From Streptomyces angustmyceticus (GTDB taxonomy: Bacteria; Actinomycetota; Actinomycetes; Streptomycetales; Streptomycetaceae), in contig NZ_CP082945.1 in assembly GCF_019933235.1 (NCBI RefSeq), positions 1,426,001 to 1,490,000 of the forward strand: DNA of 64,000 nucleotides. The letters are read 5' to 3'. This document shows, piece after piece, positions 1 through 7,942 of this stretch (position 1 is its first letter; the number at the start of each line of letters is the position of its first letter). The position numbers were made by a program, and so were the translations under genes. The notes under the pieces were generated by a model that worked only from the letters and a program-made list of their open reading frames with translations, made no database searches and had not been told where the DNA came from.

Positions 1-136
1 GGGCCTCCGGCACGCTGCGGGTGCTTCCGCTGAGGGCGCAGGCGGCGAATCCGTCAGGGGCGGGCATCCACCAGCTGTCCTCACACGCTTCATCCCGAAG
101 GGCGTCGTGCACGGTCTCTGCCGGATGAGTGGTCAT
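1..136 (-). CDS. Partial ATP-binding regulatory protein (HATPase/anti-sigma type), N-terminus only
   Basis: The frame is open from an ATG at 136 to the window edge, giving the first 45 residues of a protein cut off by the boundary. A GGAG lies six bases before this ATG, which is why it is preferred to another in-frame ATG at 142. The last visible residues, STRSVPEA, resemble the start of the HATPase_c domain in the small Streptomyces ATP-binding regulators, where this motif comes before a helix and a SELVTNA block. Those genes commonly lie beside DUF397/XRE pairs, as here. The assignment is by inference from a short fragment and context; the catalytic N, G1 and G2 boxes are outside the window. 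Confidence 0.5.
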   Translation of the reverse strand, partial: MTTHPAETVHDALRDEACEDSWWMPAPDGFAACALSGSTRSVPEA

Positions 137-331
137 CAACATCTCCGCGAGGGGGATTTCGGGGCTGGGCCGGACTGCCTCGGAGAGCTAATATCCTCGT
201 CAGCCGTCGCATGATGCAAGTGCATCTGCAATTACATCAGTAAGGACGGTCGCTCAGGGTCTCGTTCACGCCAAGGTGATCGCGGGCCCGGATCCCGTCG
301 GAGAGCGGCCTCCAGCAAGGGAGCAGCTGTT

Positions 332-574
332 ATGGAGCCGGTGACCAACGGCATGCAGGCGACCAGCATCGAAGGCGCCGTCTGGCGCAAGAGCCGCCGC
401 AGCAACCCCAGCGGCAACTGCGTGGAACTGGCCGCCCTTTCGGACGGCGGGGTGGCGGTGCGCAACTCCCGGTTCGCCTCGGGTCCGGCGCTGGTCTACA
501 CCCACGAGGAGATGGTGGCTTTCGTCCAGGGCGCCAAGGACGGCGACTTCGACGATCTCATCGCCGGCCGCTGA
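332..574 (+). CDS. DUF397 domain-containing small protein
   Basis: An 80-residue protein with the DUF397 signature: a W-R-K-S-S/R-x-S motif (WRKSRRSNPSGNCVEL, about residues 19-34), then a VAVRNSR strand and a final helix with FVQGAKDGDFD. The start is supported by AAGGGAG nine bases upstream. DUF397 proteins occur in many copies in Streptomyces, next to XRE regulators with a DUF5753 domain; the next gene, 112 bp downstream on the same strand, is one. In studied pairs such as the Scr1 type the two proteins act together in regulation or as a toxin-antitoxin-like unit. The role of this copy is unknown. Confidence 0.93.
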   Translation: MEPVTNGMQATSIEGAVWRKSRRSNPSGNCVELAALSDGGVAVRNSRFASGPALVYTHEEMVAFVQGAKDGDFDDLIAGR

Positions 575-686
575 GCGTGCGCCGGCGCGATTGGCGCATA
601 TGTCGGCCGGATAGTCGCCCCGGCTGTACGAAGCACTCGGGGCGGTGGGACACTGGGCGCTCGCCCGACCACTCAGGGGAGTCAGC

Positions 687-1595
687 ATGACCGCCGCGCA
701 GTCGAGCAGCGACCCGTCCCTGCGCCGCTACCTGGAGCATCCGCGGGGCGGCCCGACCGTCCTGCGCATCGTGCTGGGTACGCAACTCCGCCGGCTGCGC
801 GAAGGCGCGGGCATCACCCGCGAGGCCGCCGGGGAGGCCATCCGCGGTTCGCACGCGAAGATCAGCCGCCTGGAACTCGGCCGGGTGAGCTGCAAGGAGC
901 GCGATGTCGCCGATCTGCTGACGCTCTACCACGTCACGGACGAGGCGGTCCGCGACGACTTCCTCAAGCTGGCGCGCAGGACCAGCAGTCCGGGCTGGTG
1001 GCACCAGTACAACGATGTGCTGCCCGGCTGGTTCGAGACGCACATCGGCCTCGAAGAGGCCGCCTCGGTGATCCGCACGTACGAAGTGCAGTTCGTCCCG
1101 GGCCTGTTGCAGACGCCGGACTACGCCCGCGCGGTGGCCCAGCTCGGGCATCCGCGGTCCTCCCCGGAGGAGATCGAGCGGCGGGTGCAGCTGCGTGTAC
1201 AGCGCCAGGAGCTGCTGACCGTCTCGGACGCGCCGCGGGTGTGGGCCGTGATCGACGAGGCGTCGCTGCGCCGGCCGCTGGGCGGACCGGAGGTGATGGC
1301 GGGCCAGCTCAGACACCTGCTGACGATGGCCGGACTGCCCAACGTCACCCTGCAGATCGCGCCGTTCAGCCTGGGCGGTCTGGCCGCGGCGGGCGGGCCG
1401 ATCACGATCCTGCGGTTCCTGGAGCCGGACCTGCCGGACATCGTCTACCTGGAGCAGCTGACCAGCGCGCTCTATCTGGACAAGCGCGACGACGTCGACC
1501 ACTACCTCGCGGTGATGGACCGTCTCAGCGCACAGTCCGAGTCGCCCCGCGAGTCCCTGGCGATCCTGGAGCGGCTGCTCAAGCAGGAGGACTGA
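687..1595 (+). CDS. XRE-family regulator with DUF5753 (Scr1-like) domain
   Basis: A 302-residue cytoplasmic DNA-binding protein. Residues about 25-85 form a helix-turn-helix (LGTQLRRLREGAGITREAAG, then SHAKISRLELGR). The remainder is the DUF5753 domain, seen in WWHQYNDVLPGWF, in the very typical VQFVPGLLQTPDYARA stretch, and in the C-terminal YLEQLTSALYLDK block. The ATG at 687 was chosen because AGGGGAG lies six bases upstream; an earlier in-frame GTG would only add an unconserved tail. It follows the DUF397 gene and probably acts with it. A strong hairpin closes the pair just downstream. Confidence 0.94.
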   Translation: MTAAQSSSDPSLRRYLEHPRGGPTVLRIVLGTQLRRLREGAGITREAAGEAIRGSHAKISRLELGRVSCKERDVADLLTLYHVTDEAVRDDFLKLARRTSSPGWWHQYNDVLPGWFETHIGLEEAASVIRTYEVQFVPGLLQTPDYARAVAQLGHPRSSPEEIERRVQLRVQRQELLTVSDAPRVWAVIDEASLRRPLGGPEVMAGQLRHLLTMAGLPNVTLQIAPFSLGGLAAAGGPITILRFLEPDLPDIVYLEQLTSALYLDKRDDVDHYLAVMDRLSAQSESPRESLAILERLLKQED

Positions 1596-1633
1596 CGCGC
1601 GGCACCGCACAGGCGGAGCGGATCACGCAGGGA

Positions 1634-1668
1634 GAGGGGCGGGGCGCCCACCGGGCACCCCGCCCCTC
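1634..1668. terminator. Bidirectional terminator hairpin
   Basis: A 16-bp stem with one mismatch and a 3-base loop (arms 1634-1649 and 1653-1668) lies between two convergent genes, the XRE regulator and the DUF574 methyltransferase. It is followed by CTTCC rather than a U-run, as is usual in Streptomyces. Confidence 0.8.
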
Positions 1669-1687
1669 TTCCTGCGCCGCGAGCGCG

Positions 1688-2503
1688 CTACGGCTTGCGG
1701 GCCACCCCGCCGAACTCGATCCACTCCTGGGTGAGCTGCTTGGGCCCGAGGTCGGCGTCCGGCTTCCAGGTGGAGACCTCCACCAGGCCCGGCTCCTGGA
1801 TCTCCAGCCCCTCCAGGAACCCGGCCAGCTCATGGGCCTGCCGCACCCGGCCCCACTGGCCGTGGGTGCTGACCCGCATGAACTCCGTGACGAAGTCGCG
1901 GGTCGCGGCGTCCTCGCTGACCAGCTGACACACCACCAGGAAGCTGCCCGGCGCCAGCCGGTCGGCGACCCTCTTGATGAGGCCGGCCGGGTCGTCGGCG
2001 TCGGGTATGCAGTGCAGGACCGAGACGAACAGCGCGGCGACCGGCCGGTCGAAGTCGATCAGCCGCTCGACCTCGGAGCTGCCGAAGATGCCGTCGGTGT
2101 CCCGCATGTCGGCCTGGATCACGGCGGTGTTGGCGTTCTCCTCCAGCAGCGCCCGGCCGTGCGCCAGCACGATGGGGTCGTTGTCGACGTACACCACCCG
2201 GGAGTCCGGGTCGACCTGCTGGGCGACCTGGTGGACGTTGTCCTGGGTCGGCAGACCTGATCCGTGGTCGATGAACTGGCGGATGCCGTGTTCGCGAGCC
2301 AGCCAGCGGACCACCCGCTGCAGGAAACGCCGGTTGTTGATCGCCAGCACCTGGGTGCTCGGGACGACCTTGCTCAGCTCTTCACAGGCCTCGCGGTCCA
2401 CGGCGTAGTTGTCCTTGCCGCCCAGGTAGTAGTCGTACATCCGCGCCACACTCGGGATGCTGACATCGACGGCACTGGACTGCGGTCGTGATTCCTGGCT
2501 CAT
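1688..2503 (-). CDS. SAM-dependent methyltransferase, DUF574 family
   Basis: A 271-residue protein of the actinobacterial DUF574 (Methyltransf_19) family. The family signature SVARMYDYYLGGKDNYAVDRE sits near residues 17-37, followed by the nucleotide-binding region with FIDHGSGLPTQDNVHQVAQ and the acidic strand VVYVDNDPIVLAHGRALL. Proteins of this family are very numerous in Streptomyces and their substrates are mostly unknown. The start MSQES fits the family's usual short leader; an in-frame ATG 30 bases upstream (2533) is possible. It is convergent with the XRE regulator. A soluble methyltransferase is firm; the substrate cannot be told. Confidence 0.92.
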   Translation of the reverse strand: MSQESRPQSSAVDVSIPSVARMYDYYLGGKDNYAVDREACEELSKVVPSTQVLAINNRRFLQRVVRWLAREHGIRQFIDHGSGLPTQDNVHQVAQQVDPDSRVVYVDNDPIVLAHGRALLEENANTAVIQADMRDTDGIFGSSEVERLIDFDRPVAALFVSVLHCIPDADDPAGLIKRVADRLAPGSFLVVCQLVSEDAATRDFVTEFMRVSTHGQWGRVRQAHELAGFLEGLEIQEPGLVEVSTWKPDADLGPKQLTQEWIEFGGVARKP

Positions 2504-3069
2504 TCCACACTTTCCCGTCGCTTCGACAGTCATCAGCCATGGGGCAGGGGTGATCGCTCCGTACAGGAGTGACCACGCGCCGCAAGGCCCCAACATACCC
2601 ACCGAACGGCGGTTGCCGCAGACGAGCGGCGGGGTCCCTTGGCAAGAAGTGCCGGATGCCGCGCCACGGGCACGCCGGAGCACCCCAACAGACGTACGAA
2701 TCAAGGGTGTTCAATCGGCCAGACCGGGCCGCGGGCCGCGCGTCCGCCGGCGCGGGGGTACGGGCCGCCGCCACGCCACTCACAGGCGGCGGCCCGTTCC
2801 ACTTCCCCGGCGACACCCGACGCCGGGCACGCCCCCCGCGCGGTCCGGGTCGTCCCAGGAGCGCACTCCGGCCCGGTCCGCATCCGGTTCCACCACGGCA
2901 GGCACCCGAGCAACTCCCGTTGTGGAATGGAGCGTTGTGTGACCACGCCTACCACCGTCGGCCCGCTTTACACCCGTCTTCCGGATCCGCCCGGAGAGGC
3001 CCGTGGCGGGCCACTGCCTTACTTCAACGTAAACTTACCCGTTAGTAACGTTACGGTAGGCTGGACCGG
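2504..3069. other. Divergent intergenic region without a recognisable gene
   Basis: 566 bp between the divergent DUF574 methyltransferase and the TetR gene. No frame here has a ribosome binding site or a believable protein. The only clear structure is the GTAA/TTAC repeat array just before the TetR gene, listed separately. The last 60 bases are markedly AT-rich compared with the surroundings. Confidence 0.6.
3029..3054. promoter_or_regulatory. Candidate TetR operator: two GTAANNTTAC palindromes
   Basis: Two copies of the palindrome GTAANNTTAC lie at 3029-3038 and 3045-3054, with centres 16 bp apart. They also form a third dyad, TTAC-6-GTAA, between them. The array ends 15 bases before the ATG of the TetR gene, so a repressor bound there would cover its promoter. 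Autoregulation by the adjacent TetR protein is inferred from position and symmetry. Confidence 0.65.
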
Positions 3070-3717
3070 ATGACGGATACACGCAGGCGACGCGTTCCCC
3101 GCCCGGTCCGGGAGCAGCAGATCATCGACGCGGCGATCGGGGTCTTCGCCAAGCGCGGCTATCACGCCGCCTCGGTCGAGGAGATCGCCGAACTCGCCGG
3201 GGTCTCCAAGCCGATGGTCTACCTCTACCTCGACTCCAAGGAGGGGCTGTTCCTCGCCTGCCTGCGGCGCGAGACCGAACGCCTGGTGAGCGCGCTACGG
3301 GCCGCGGCGGGCCCGGTGCACGGTCCCGAACTCCGGCTGCGGGCCGGACTGCTGGCGTTCTTCACCTTCGTCACCGGGCACCGCGACAGCTGGGTGGTGC
3401 TGCACCGTCAGGCGGCGGAGCTGAGCCCGGCGATCGCGGCGGAGCTGGCCCGCACCCGGCGGGCGGTGGTGACGGAGGTCTCCGGGCTGGTCCGGGCCGG
3501 CGACGCGGCGGATGCCGGCCCCGCCTGCCCCGACGACGAGGCCGACTTCGTGACGTACGCCCTGGTCGGGGCGGCGGACTCGCTCACCGACTGGATGACG
3601 CTGCACCCCGAGGAACCGCCCGAGCGGATCACCCTGCGGCTGATGAACATGGTGTGGGTGGGCATGCGCAACGTCCTCGACGGCGAGGTGTGGACGACGC
3701 CGGGCCGGGAGCCGTAG
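3070..3717 (+). CDS. TetR/AcrR-family transcriptional regulator
   Basis: A 215-residue regulator. The N-terminal TetR helix-turn-helix is textbook: IIDAAIGVFAKRGYHAAS, then VEEIAELAGVSKPMVYLYLDSKEGLF (about residues 18-62). The C-terminal helical domain, which would bind a small ligand and form the dimer, is not diagnostic. No good ribosome binding site comes before the ATG; the message may have a very short leader. The palindromic GTAA/TTAC array upstream is a likely autoregulatory operator. It is followed 77 bp downstream by a methyltransferase gene on the same strand, which could be co-transcribed. Its ligand and regulon are unknown. Confidence 0.94.
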   Translation: MTDTRRRRVPRPVREQQIIDAAIGVFAKRGYHAASVEEIAELAGVSKPMVYLYLDSKEGLFLACLRRETERLVSALRAAAGPVHGPELRLRAGLLAFFTFVTGHRDSWVVLHRQAAELSPAIAAELARTRRAVVTEVSGLVRAGDAADAGPACPDDEADFVTYALVGAADSLTDWMTLHPEEPPERITLRLMNMVWVGMRNVLDGEVWTTPGREP

Positions 3718-3794
3718 GGGGTCCTCCCCGAGGCGTGGCGACATGGCGCCTGCCGTACTGGCCGGGTCCCCTGCCCGGCCGGTACAAGAGAGGG

Positions 3795-4679
3795 ATGACC
3801 ACAGAGCAGAGTGAGCTGTCGACCGCCCCGGGGGCCTCGCCCGGCGCCGAGGCGCCCACCGTCGAGGAGATGGTGCGGGCCAACGAGGCGAACTGGGACG
3901 CCCGTACCCCGGTGCATGTGGCGAGCCGGTTCTACGGCCTGGACGGGTCCCGGACCGCCGAGGACTGGTTCGCGCCCTTCGAGTGGACGGACCTGGGCGA
4001 GCTGGCCGGGCGGGACGTCCTGCACCTGCAGTGCCATCTGGGCACCGAGACGGCCGCGTTCGCCGAGCGGGGCGCGCGCACGGTGGGGCTCGACTTCTCG
4101 GCCGCCGCGGTCGGCGAGGCACGACGGCTTGCCGAGGAGGCCGGCCGCAGCGTGGAGTTCGTCCGGTCGGATGTGCACCGGGCCGTGGAGGCGCTGGGCG
4201 GGCGCCGGTTCGACGTGATCTACACCGGCAAGGGCGCGCTGTGCTATCTGCCCGACCTGGCCGCCTGGGCGGAGATCGTCAGCTCGCTGCTCCGGCCCGG
4301 CGGGACGCTCTACCTCGTCGAATTCCATCCGCTGCTCGACTCCCTGGGGCCGACGCCGAGCCCGGACCGGCAGCAACTGCGGCTCCACCACGACTACTTG
4401 GGCGGTCGCGGGCCACTCCGGAGCGATACGCCGTGCACCTATACCGACGGCCCGCCGGTGGAGGGTGCCACCACGAGTTACGAGTGGCGGCACGGCCTCG
4501 GGGAGGTCGTCTCCGCCGTGGTCGGGGCGGGGCTGACCGTGCAACTGGTCCGGGAGACCGAGCTGCTGCCGTGGAAGCGGTTCGACTCGATGGTGCCGTC
4601 CGAGAACGGCTGGTGGCGGCTCCCGCCGTCGGAGCCGATCATTCCGCTGCTGTACGCGCTGCGGGCGGTCAAGGTCTGA
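3795..4679 (+). CDS. Class I SAM-dependent methyltransferase
   Basis: A 294-residue methyltransferase. Motif I is modified: VLHLQCHLGTETAAFAERGA (about residues 74-93) in place of the usual GxGxG, as in a known subfamily with HLQCHxG. It is followed by TVGLDFSAAAV (motif II) and DVIYTGKGALCYLPDL (post-I/IV region). The N-terminal ANEANWDARTPVH block is also typical of this subfamily. The ATG at 3795 follows AAGAGAGGG, and the longer upstream frame has no family similarity. It lies downstream of the TetR gene. The substrate is unknown. Confidence 0.92.
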   Translation: MTTEQSELSTAPGASPGAEAPTVEEMVRANEANWDARTPVHVASRFYGLDGSRTAEDWFAPFEWTDLGELAGRDVLHLQCHLGTETAAFAERGARTVGLDFSAAAVGEARRLAEEAGRSVEFVRSDVHRAVEALGGRRFDVIYTGKGALCYLPDLAAWAEIVSSLLRPGGTLYLVEFHPLLDSLGPTPSPDRQQLRLHHDYLGGRGPLRSDTPCTYTDGPPVEGATTSYEWRHGLGEVVSAVVGAGLTVQLVRETELLPWKRFDSMVPSENGWWRLPPSEPIIPLLYALRAVKV

Positions 4680-4734
4680 GCCACCGGCCGGCGCGGGCGC
4701 CCGGCGGCCCGCTCCGGCCCGGCCCGGCCCCGGT

Positions 4735-4752
4735 GGCCCGTCGGTACGGGCC
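4735..4752. terminator. Possible terminator hairpin
   Basis: A 7-bp perfect stem GGCCCGT / ACGGGCC with a CGGT tetraloop lies between the stops of the convergent methyltransferase and PucR genes. It is short but well placed. Confidence 0.45.
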
Positions 4753-4763
4753 GGGCCCGCGCC

Positions 4764-6113
4764 TCAGTTCGCCGGACCGTGGATCCTGCGGTGCGTCAGC
4801 GCCCACCAGACCTCCGCCAGGTCGGCCGGGTCACGCAGGCTGGTGCCGGTGATCTCCTCGAAGCGCCGCAGCCGGTTGCGCAGGGTGTTGGGGTGGACGT
4901 AGAGGGTCCGCGCGGCGGCCTCCAGGCGCAGCCCCTGCTGGAGGTAGGCGGCCGCGGCCTCCTCCAACTGGGCGCCGTCCTCGCCCCGTTCGGCCAGCGG
5001 CGCCAGGCGCAGCCCGACCAGCTGCTCCCCCACCGCCGGCAGCGCCACGACGGTGGCCCGCAGTCCCAGTTCCTCGCGGGTGAACGCCCCGACGAGTCCG
5101 AAGCCGTCCGCGGCCCGCAGCGCCTGGGTGGCCCGGGTGAACTCCGCGGCGAGTCCGGGCGCGGGGGCCGGGGCGCCCAGCCCCAGGACCAGGCCGCGGC
5201 ACAAACCGGCCGGACGGCCGGTCAGCAGCCCCGCCACATCGCCGTCCACGGTCGTGACCAGCGGCTTCCCGTCCCCGTCCAGGGCGAGCCAGGGGCGCAG
5301 CAGGGCGACGATCCGCTCGAAGGCGCGGTCGCCGGGGCCGGGATGGGCTGCGGGGTGCGGGTCGGGGCCGGGCGCGGGTATGCGGTCCGGCGCGCCGGGC
5401 GGGGCATCCTCGGGCAGGCGCGCGCGGAAGGGCAGACGGAGCGCGCTGTGGTCGTACCCGCCCTCCGCGGCGTCCCCGTCGTCGGGGTGTCCGCCCACCC
5501 GGTGCCCGTCGCCCGCGCCGTCGCCGGCCGGTCCGGTGCCCCACGTGCCGCCCGGGGAACCGGAGGCGCCCCACCGCGCCTCACCGAGCAGCAGGGCGCG
5601 GACCAGCGCCGCGCGCCGGCGGTCCGTCGCCCGGTCGCCCGGGATGCCGACCCCGCAACTGCGGACGATGCGCAGGGTGTTGGCGTCGACCCAGGCGCGC
5701 AGCGTCTCGGCGATCGGCAGCAGGTCCTCGGCGGTGCCGCGGCGGGCCGCCATCTCCTCGCCGAACCGCCGCCAGACGATGTCCGTCCCGATCCGGTAGG
5801 CCGAGATGATGTCCTCGGCGGGCAGGGAGCGCGCCAGCGTCGTCACCTCGTCGAGGTGGGTCTCGGGGATGCCGTACGCCCGGTCGCGGTCGTGGCCGGG
5901 CCCGCGGGGGAACCGCCGTTCCTCCGACCAGCGTTGCACCAGCGACAGGCCGTTGCGCAGGGACGCCAGCACCCGTGGCCGCAGCCGGTCCGCCGGCACC
6001 GCCGCGTACGAGGGGAGCTGGGCCCGCAGGCCGCCGATGACCTCGTCGGTGAGGGCGTCGATTCCGGCGTGCAGCGCGGCGACGGACTCCGGCACCGTTG
6101 TGGAAGTCTCCAC
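4764..6113 (-). CDS. PucR/CdaR-family transcriptional regulator
   Basis: A 449-residue regulator of the PucR type. The C-terminus carries the diagnostic HTH_30 helix-turn-helix (LYVHPNTLRNRLRRFEEITG, about residues 405-424), and the centre is a GGDEF-like CdaR domain. The N-terminal third (LTDEVIGGLRAQLPSY, then IISAYRIGTDIVWRRFGEEM) is the RsbRD-like sensory region often found in these proteins. A Pro/Gly-rich, low-complexity linker sits near residues 195-260. I chose the GTG at 6113 because GGGAGGGGAC comes just before it; the ATG at 6170 would put the upstream inverted repeat inside the coding region. Ligand and targets are unknown. Confidence 0.9.
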   Translation of the reverse strand: METSTTVPESVAALHAGIDALTDEVIGGLRAQLPSYAAVPADRLRPRVLASLRNGLSLVQRWSEERRFPRGPGHDRDRAYGIPETHLDEVTTLARSLPAEDIISAYRIGTDIVWRRFGEEMAARRGTAEDLLPIAETLRAWVDANTLRIVRSCGVGIPGDRATDRRRAALVRALLLGEARWGASGSPGGTWGTGPAGDGAGDGHRVGGHPDDGDAAEGGYDHSALRLPFRARLPEDAPPGAPDRIPAPGPDPHPAAHPGPGDRAFERIVALLRPWLALDGDGKPLVTTVDGDVAGLLTGRPAGLCRGLVLGLGAPAPAPGLAAEFTRATQALRAADGFGLVGAFTREELGLRATVVALPAVGEQLVGLRLAPLAERGEDGAQLEEAAAAYLQQGLRLEAAARTLYVHPNTLRNRLRRFEEITGTSLRDPADLAEVWWALTHRRIHGPAN

Positions 6114-6142
6114 CCGTCCCCTCCCGACTCGGTGTCTTTCCC

Positions 6143-6171
6143 CATGGCGAAAGCGATCATTCGTCGCCATG
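6143..6171. promoter_or_regulatory. Inverted repeat upstream of the PucR gene
   Basis: Perfect 8-bp arms CATGGCGA (6143-6150) and TCGCCATG (6164-6171) are separated by 13 bp, so arm centres are two helical turns apart. The dyad lies 30 bp before the chosen GTG start of the PucR gene and 137 bp before the divergent secreted-protein gene. It is a candidate operator for either. Confidence 0.5.
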
Positions 6172-6307
6172 CTACGAGGAAGCCGCCCGAACCCCTACAG
6201 ATGTTCGATCTTGGACGACTTTTCCCCAGCCGTCCGGATCCGTCCGGCAGTTCGGCGCCCGGCCCCGCTGTACCTCCCCGTCACCCCCCGCACCACCAAG
6301 GAATCCC

Positions 6308-7807
6308 ATGGCTGTTTCCTGGCGTCGCATCGCGGTGCCCGCCGCCGCGGTCGGCGTGCTCGTCCCCGCCGCCCTCGGCGCCCATGCGCTGCTCTCGGGC
6401 CCCGACGCCCCGCGCACCTCCTCGGCCGGCATACCGGCCACCGGGCCGACCGCCCCCGGTGCCGTGCCGGACGACGCCCGGGCCTCCGGTCCGGAGGGCA
6501 CCGCCGCGGTCGCCCGGCCCTCCGACGCGCCGACCCGCTCCGGCAACTCGGTCTCCGTGCAGCTCTCGTCGTACGACGCACAGCGCAAGCAGGCGGAACT
6601 CAAGCCGTCGGCCGGCAAGACCGTACGGACCGGCGACGTGATCGCCGCCGCGCCCAACCGCCATGCCCCGTCGGGTGCGCTGTTCAAGGTCGGCAAGGTG
6701 ACCGGTTCCCGCGACGGCAAGGTCCGGGTCACCACCGCGCCCGCCACGCTCTCGGAGCTGCTCGGCGATCAGAAGGTGGACCAGCGCGCGGCGTTGCAGC
6801 CCGGTGAGATCTCGGTCAGGCCGCTCTCCTCGGGTGTCACGGTGCAGAAGCCCGGTGCCGGTTCCGCCACGGAGAGCGGCGCTCCGGCCACCCCGTCCGG
6901 CAGCCCCGGCGCCACCGCCTCCGGCTCCCCGAGCCCCTCGGCGTCCGGCTCCTCCGGGGTCCGCACCCAGCTCGTGCCCTCCGGTACCCGCCCGGCCCCC
7001 AGCTCCTCCGGCAGCGCGCTGTCGCCCGACGCGCGCAAGGCGCTCACCACCCTGCGGCTGGGCGTCAAGGTGCCGCTGCCCAAGGGCATCGAGGCGACCG
7101 GCAAGTCTCCCGCCCGGCTGTCCGGCGAGGTGACCTTCCGGCCCGAGCTGATCTTCCAGTACGAGAAGCGCGGCGGGCTGAACCTGCTGCCGCAGCGCGC
7201 GGCCATCGGCCTCGGCGGCTCGTACGCCTACGGCTGGCAGGTGCACGGCAAGGTCCGCGGGACCGCCGACACCGGACAGGTCGCGGTGCCGCTGGCGGCG
7301 GTCACCGGGCGGCACGTCTTCTGGGTGGGCCCGGTCCCCGTCGTGGTCAGCACCGAGGTCACCTTCACCTACCGCTTCACCGCGGGCGGGCGCATCGTGC
7401 TCGACGCCGACCAGCGCACCTCCGGCGCGTTCGCCGTCGGCGCGAAGTACGACCGCCAGGGCGGGTGGCAGCCGCTGCACGAGGCGCGGCAGCAGACCCG
7501 GGGCGCCGCTCCCCGGGTCGAGGGCGCGGCCTCCGCGACGGCCCGCGTCGGGGCGCACGCCCAGGTGTTCCTCTACGACACCGCGGGCGTCGGCGGCGAC
7601 CTGTCCGTGCACCTCACCGGACGGGCCGCGGCGGCCAGTGGCGGCGGCGCCCCGGCCTGGGCGCTCAGCGCGGGCTACGACCTCAAGACCGAGCTGATGC
7701 TGCAACTGAAGATCTTCGGCATCCAGATCGCCGACCTGCGGACCACGCCGTTCGCCCTGCACGACGAGCGCAAGCTCTTCGGCCGGGGGAAGCTGCCGGC
7801 TGCCTGA
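6308..7807 (+). CDS. Secreted protein of unknown function, Ser/Pro-rich linker and beta-rich C-terminal domain
   Basis: A 499-residue exported protein. Residues 1-27 form a signal or membrane anchor (two Arg, then an Ala/Val-rich stretch). Residues about 75-180 contain a TGDVIAAAP ... PSGALFKVGKV ... VRVTTAPATLSELL pattern that I have seen recur in bacterial and archaeal surface proteins. A low-complexity Gly/Ser/Ala/Pro linker follows (about 185-240), then a long beta-rich region with alternating hydrophobic residues that ends in GIQIADLRTTPFALHDE. AAGGAA lies five bases upstream of the ATG. It is divergent from the PucR gene and closed by a strong terminator. I recognise no enzyme motif; function unknown. 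Confidence 0.85.
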   Translation: MAVSWRRIAVPAAAVGVLVPAALGAHALLSGPDAPRTSSAGIPATGPTAPGAVPDDARASGPEGTAAVARPSDAPTRSGNSVSVQLSSYDAQRKQAELKPSAGKTVRTGDVIAAAPNRHAPSGALFKVGKVTGSRDGKVRVTTAPATLSELLGDQKVDQRAALQPGEISVRPLSSGVTVQKPGAGSATESGAPATPSGSPGATASGSPSPSASGSSGVRTQLVPSGTRPAPSSSGSALSPDARKALTTLRLGVKVPLPKGIEATGKSPARLSGEVTFRPELIFQYEKRGGLNLLPQRAAIGLGGSYAYGWQVHGKVRGTADTGQVAVPLAAVTGRHVFWVGPVPVVVSTEVTFTYRFTAGGRIVLDADQRTSGAFAVGAKYDRQGGWQPLHEARQQTRGAAPRVEGAASATARVGAHAQVFLYDTAGVGGDLSVHLTGRAAAASGGGAPAWALSAGYDLKTELMLQLKIFGIQIADLRTTPFALHDERKLFGRGKLPAA

Positions 7808-7828
7808 GCCCACGCTCCCCACACGCAC

Positions 7829-7867
7829 CACGGCGCCCCCGGGACAGCTCTCCCCGGGGGCGCCGTG
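7829..7867. terminator. Bidirectional terminator, 15-bp perfect stem
   Basis: Perfect 15-bp arms (7829-7843 and 7853-7867) with a 9-base loop lie between the stops of two convergent genes, the secreted protein and the DUF6314 gene. Confidence 0.88.
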
Positions 7868-7942
7868 GCGCGTCCGCGCACGGTGCCGGTGGTCGTCCGC
7901 GCACGGGACGCCGCGGTCATCCGTGTACCGGCGCCGCCGCTC

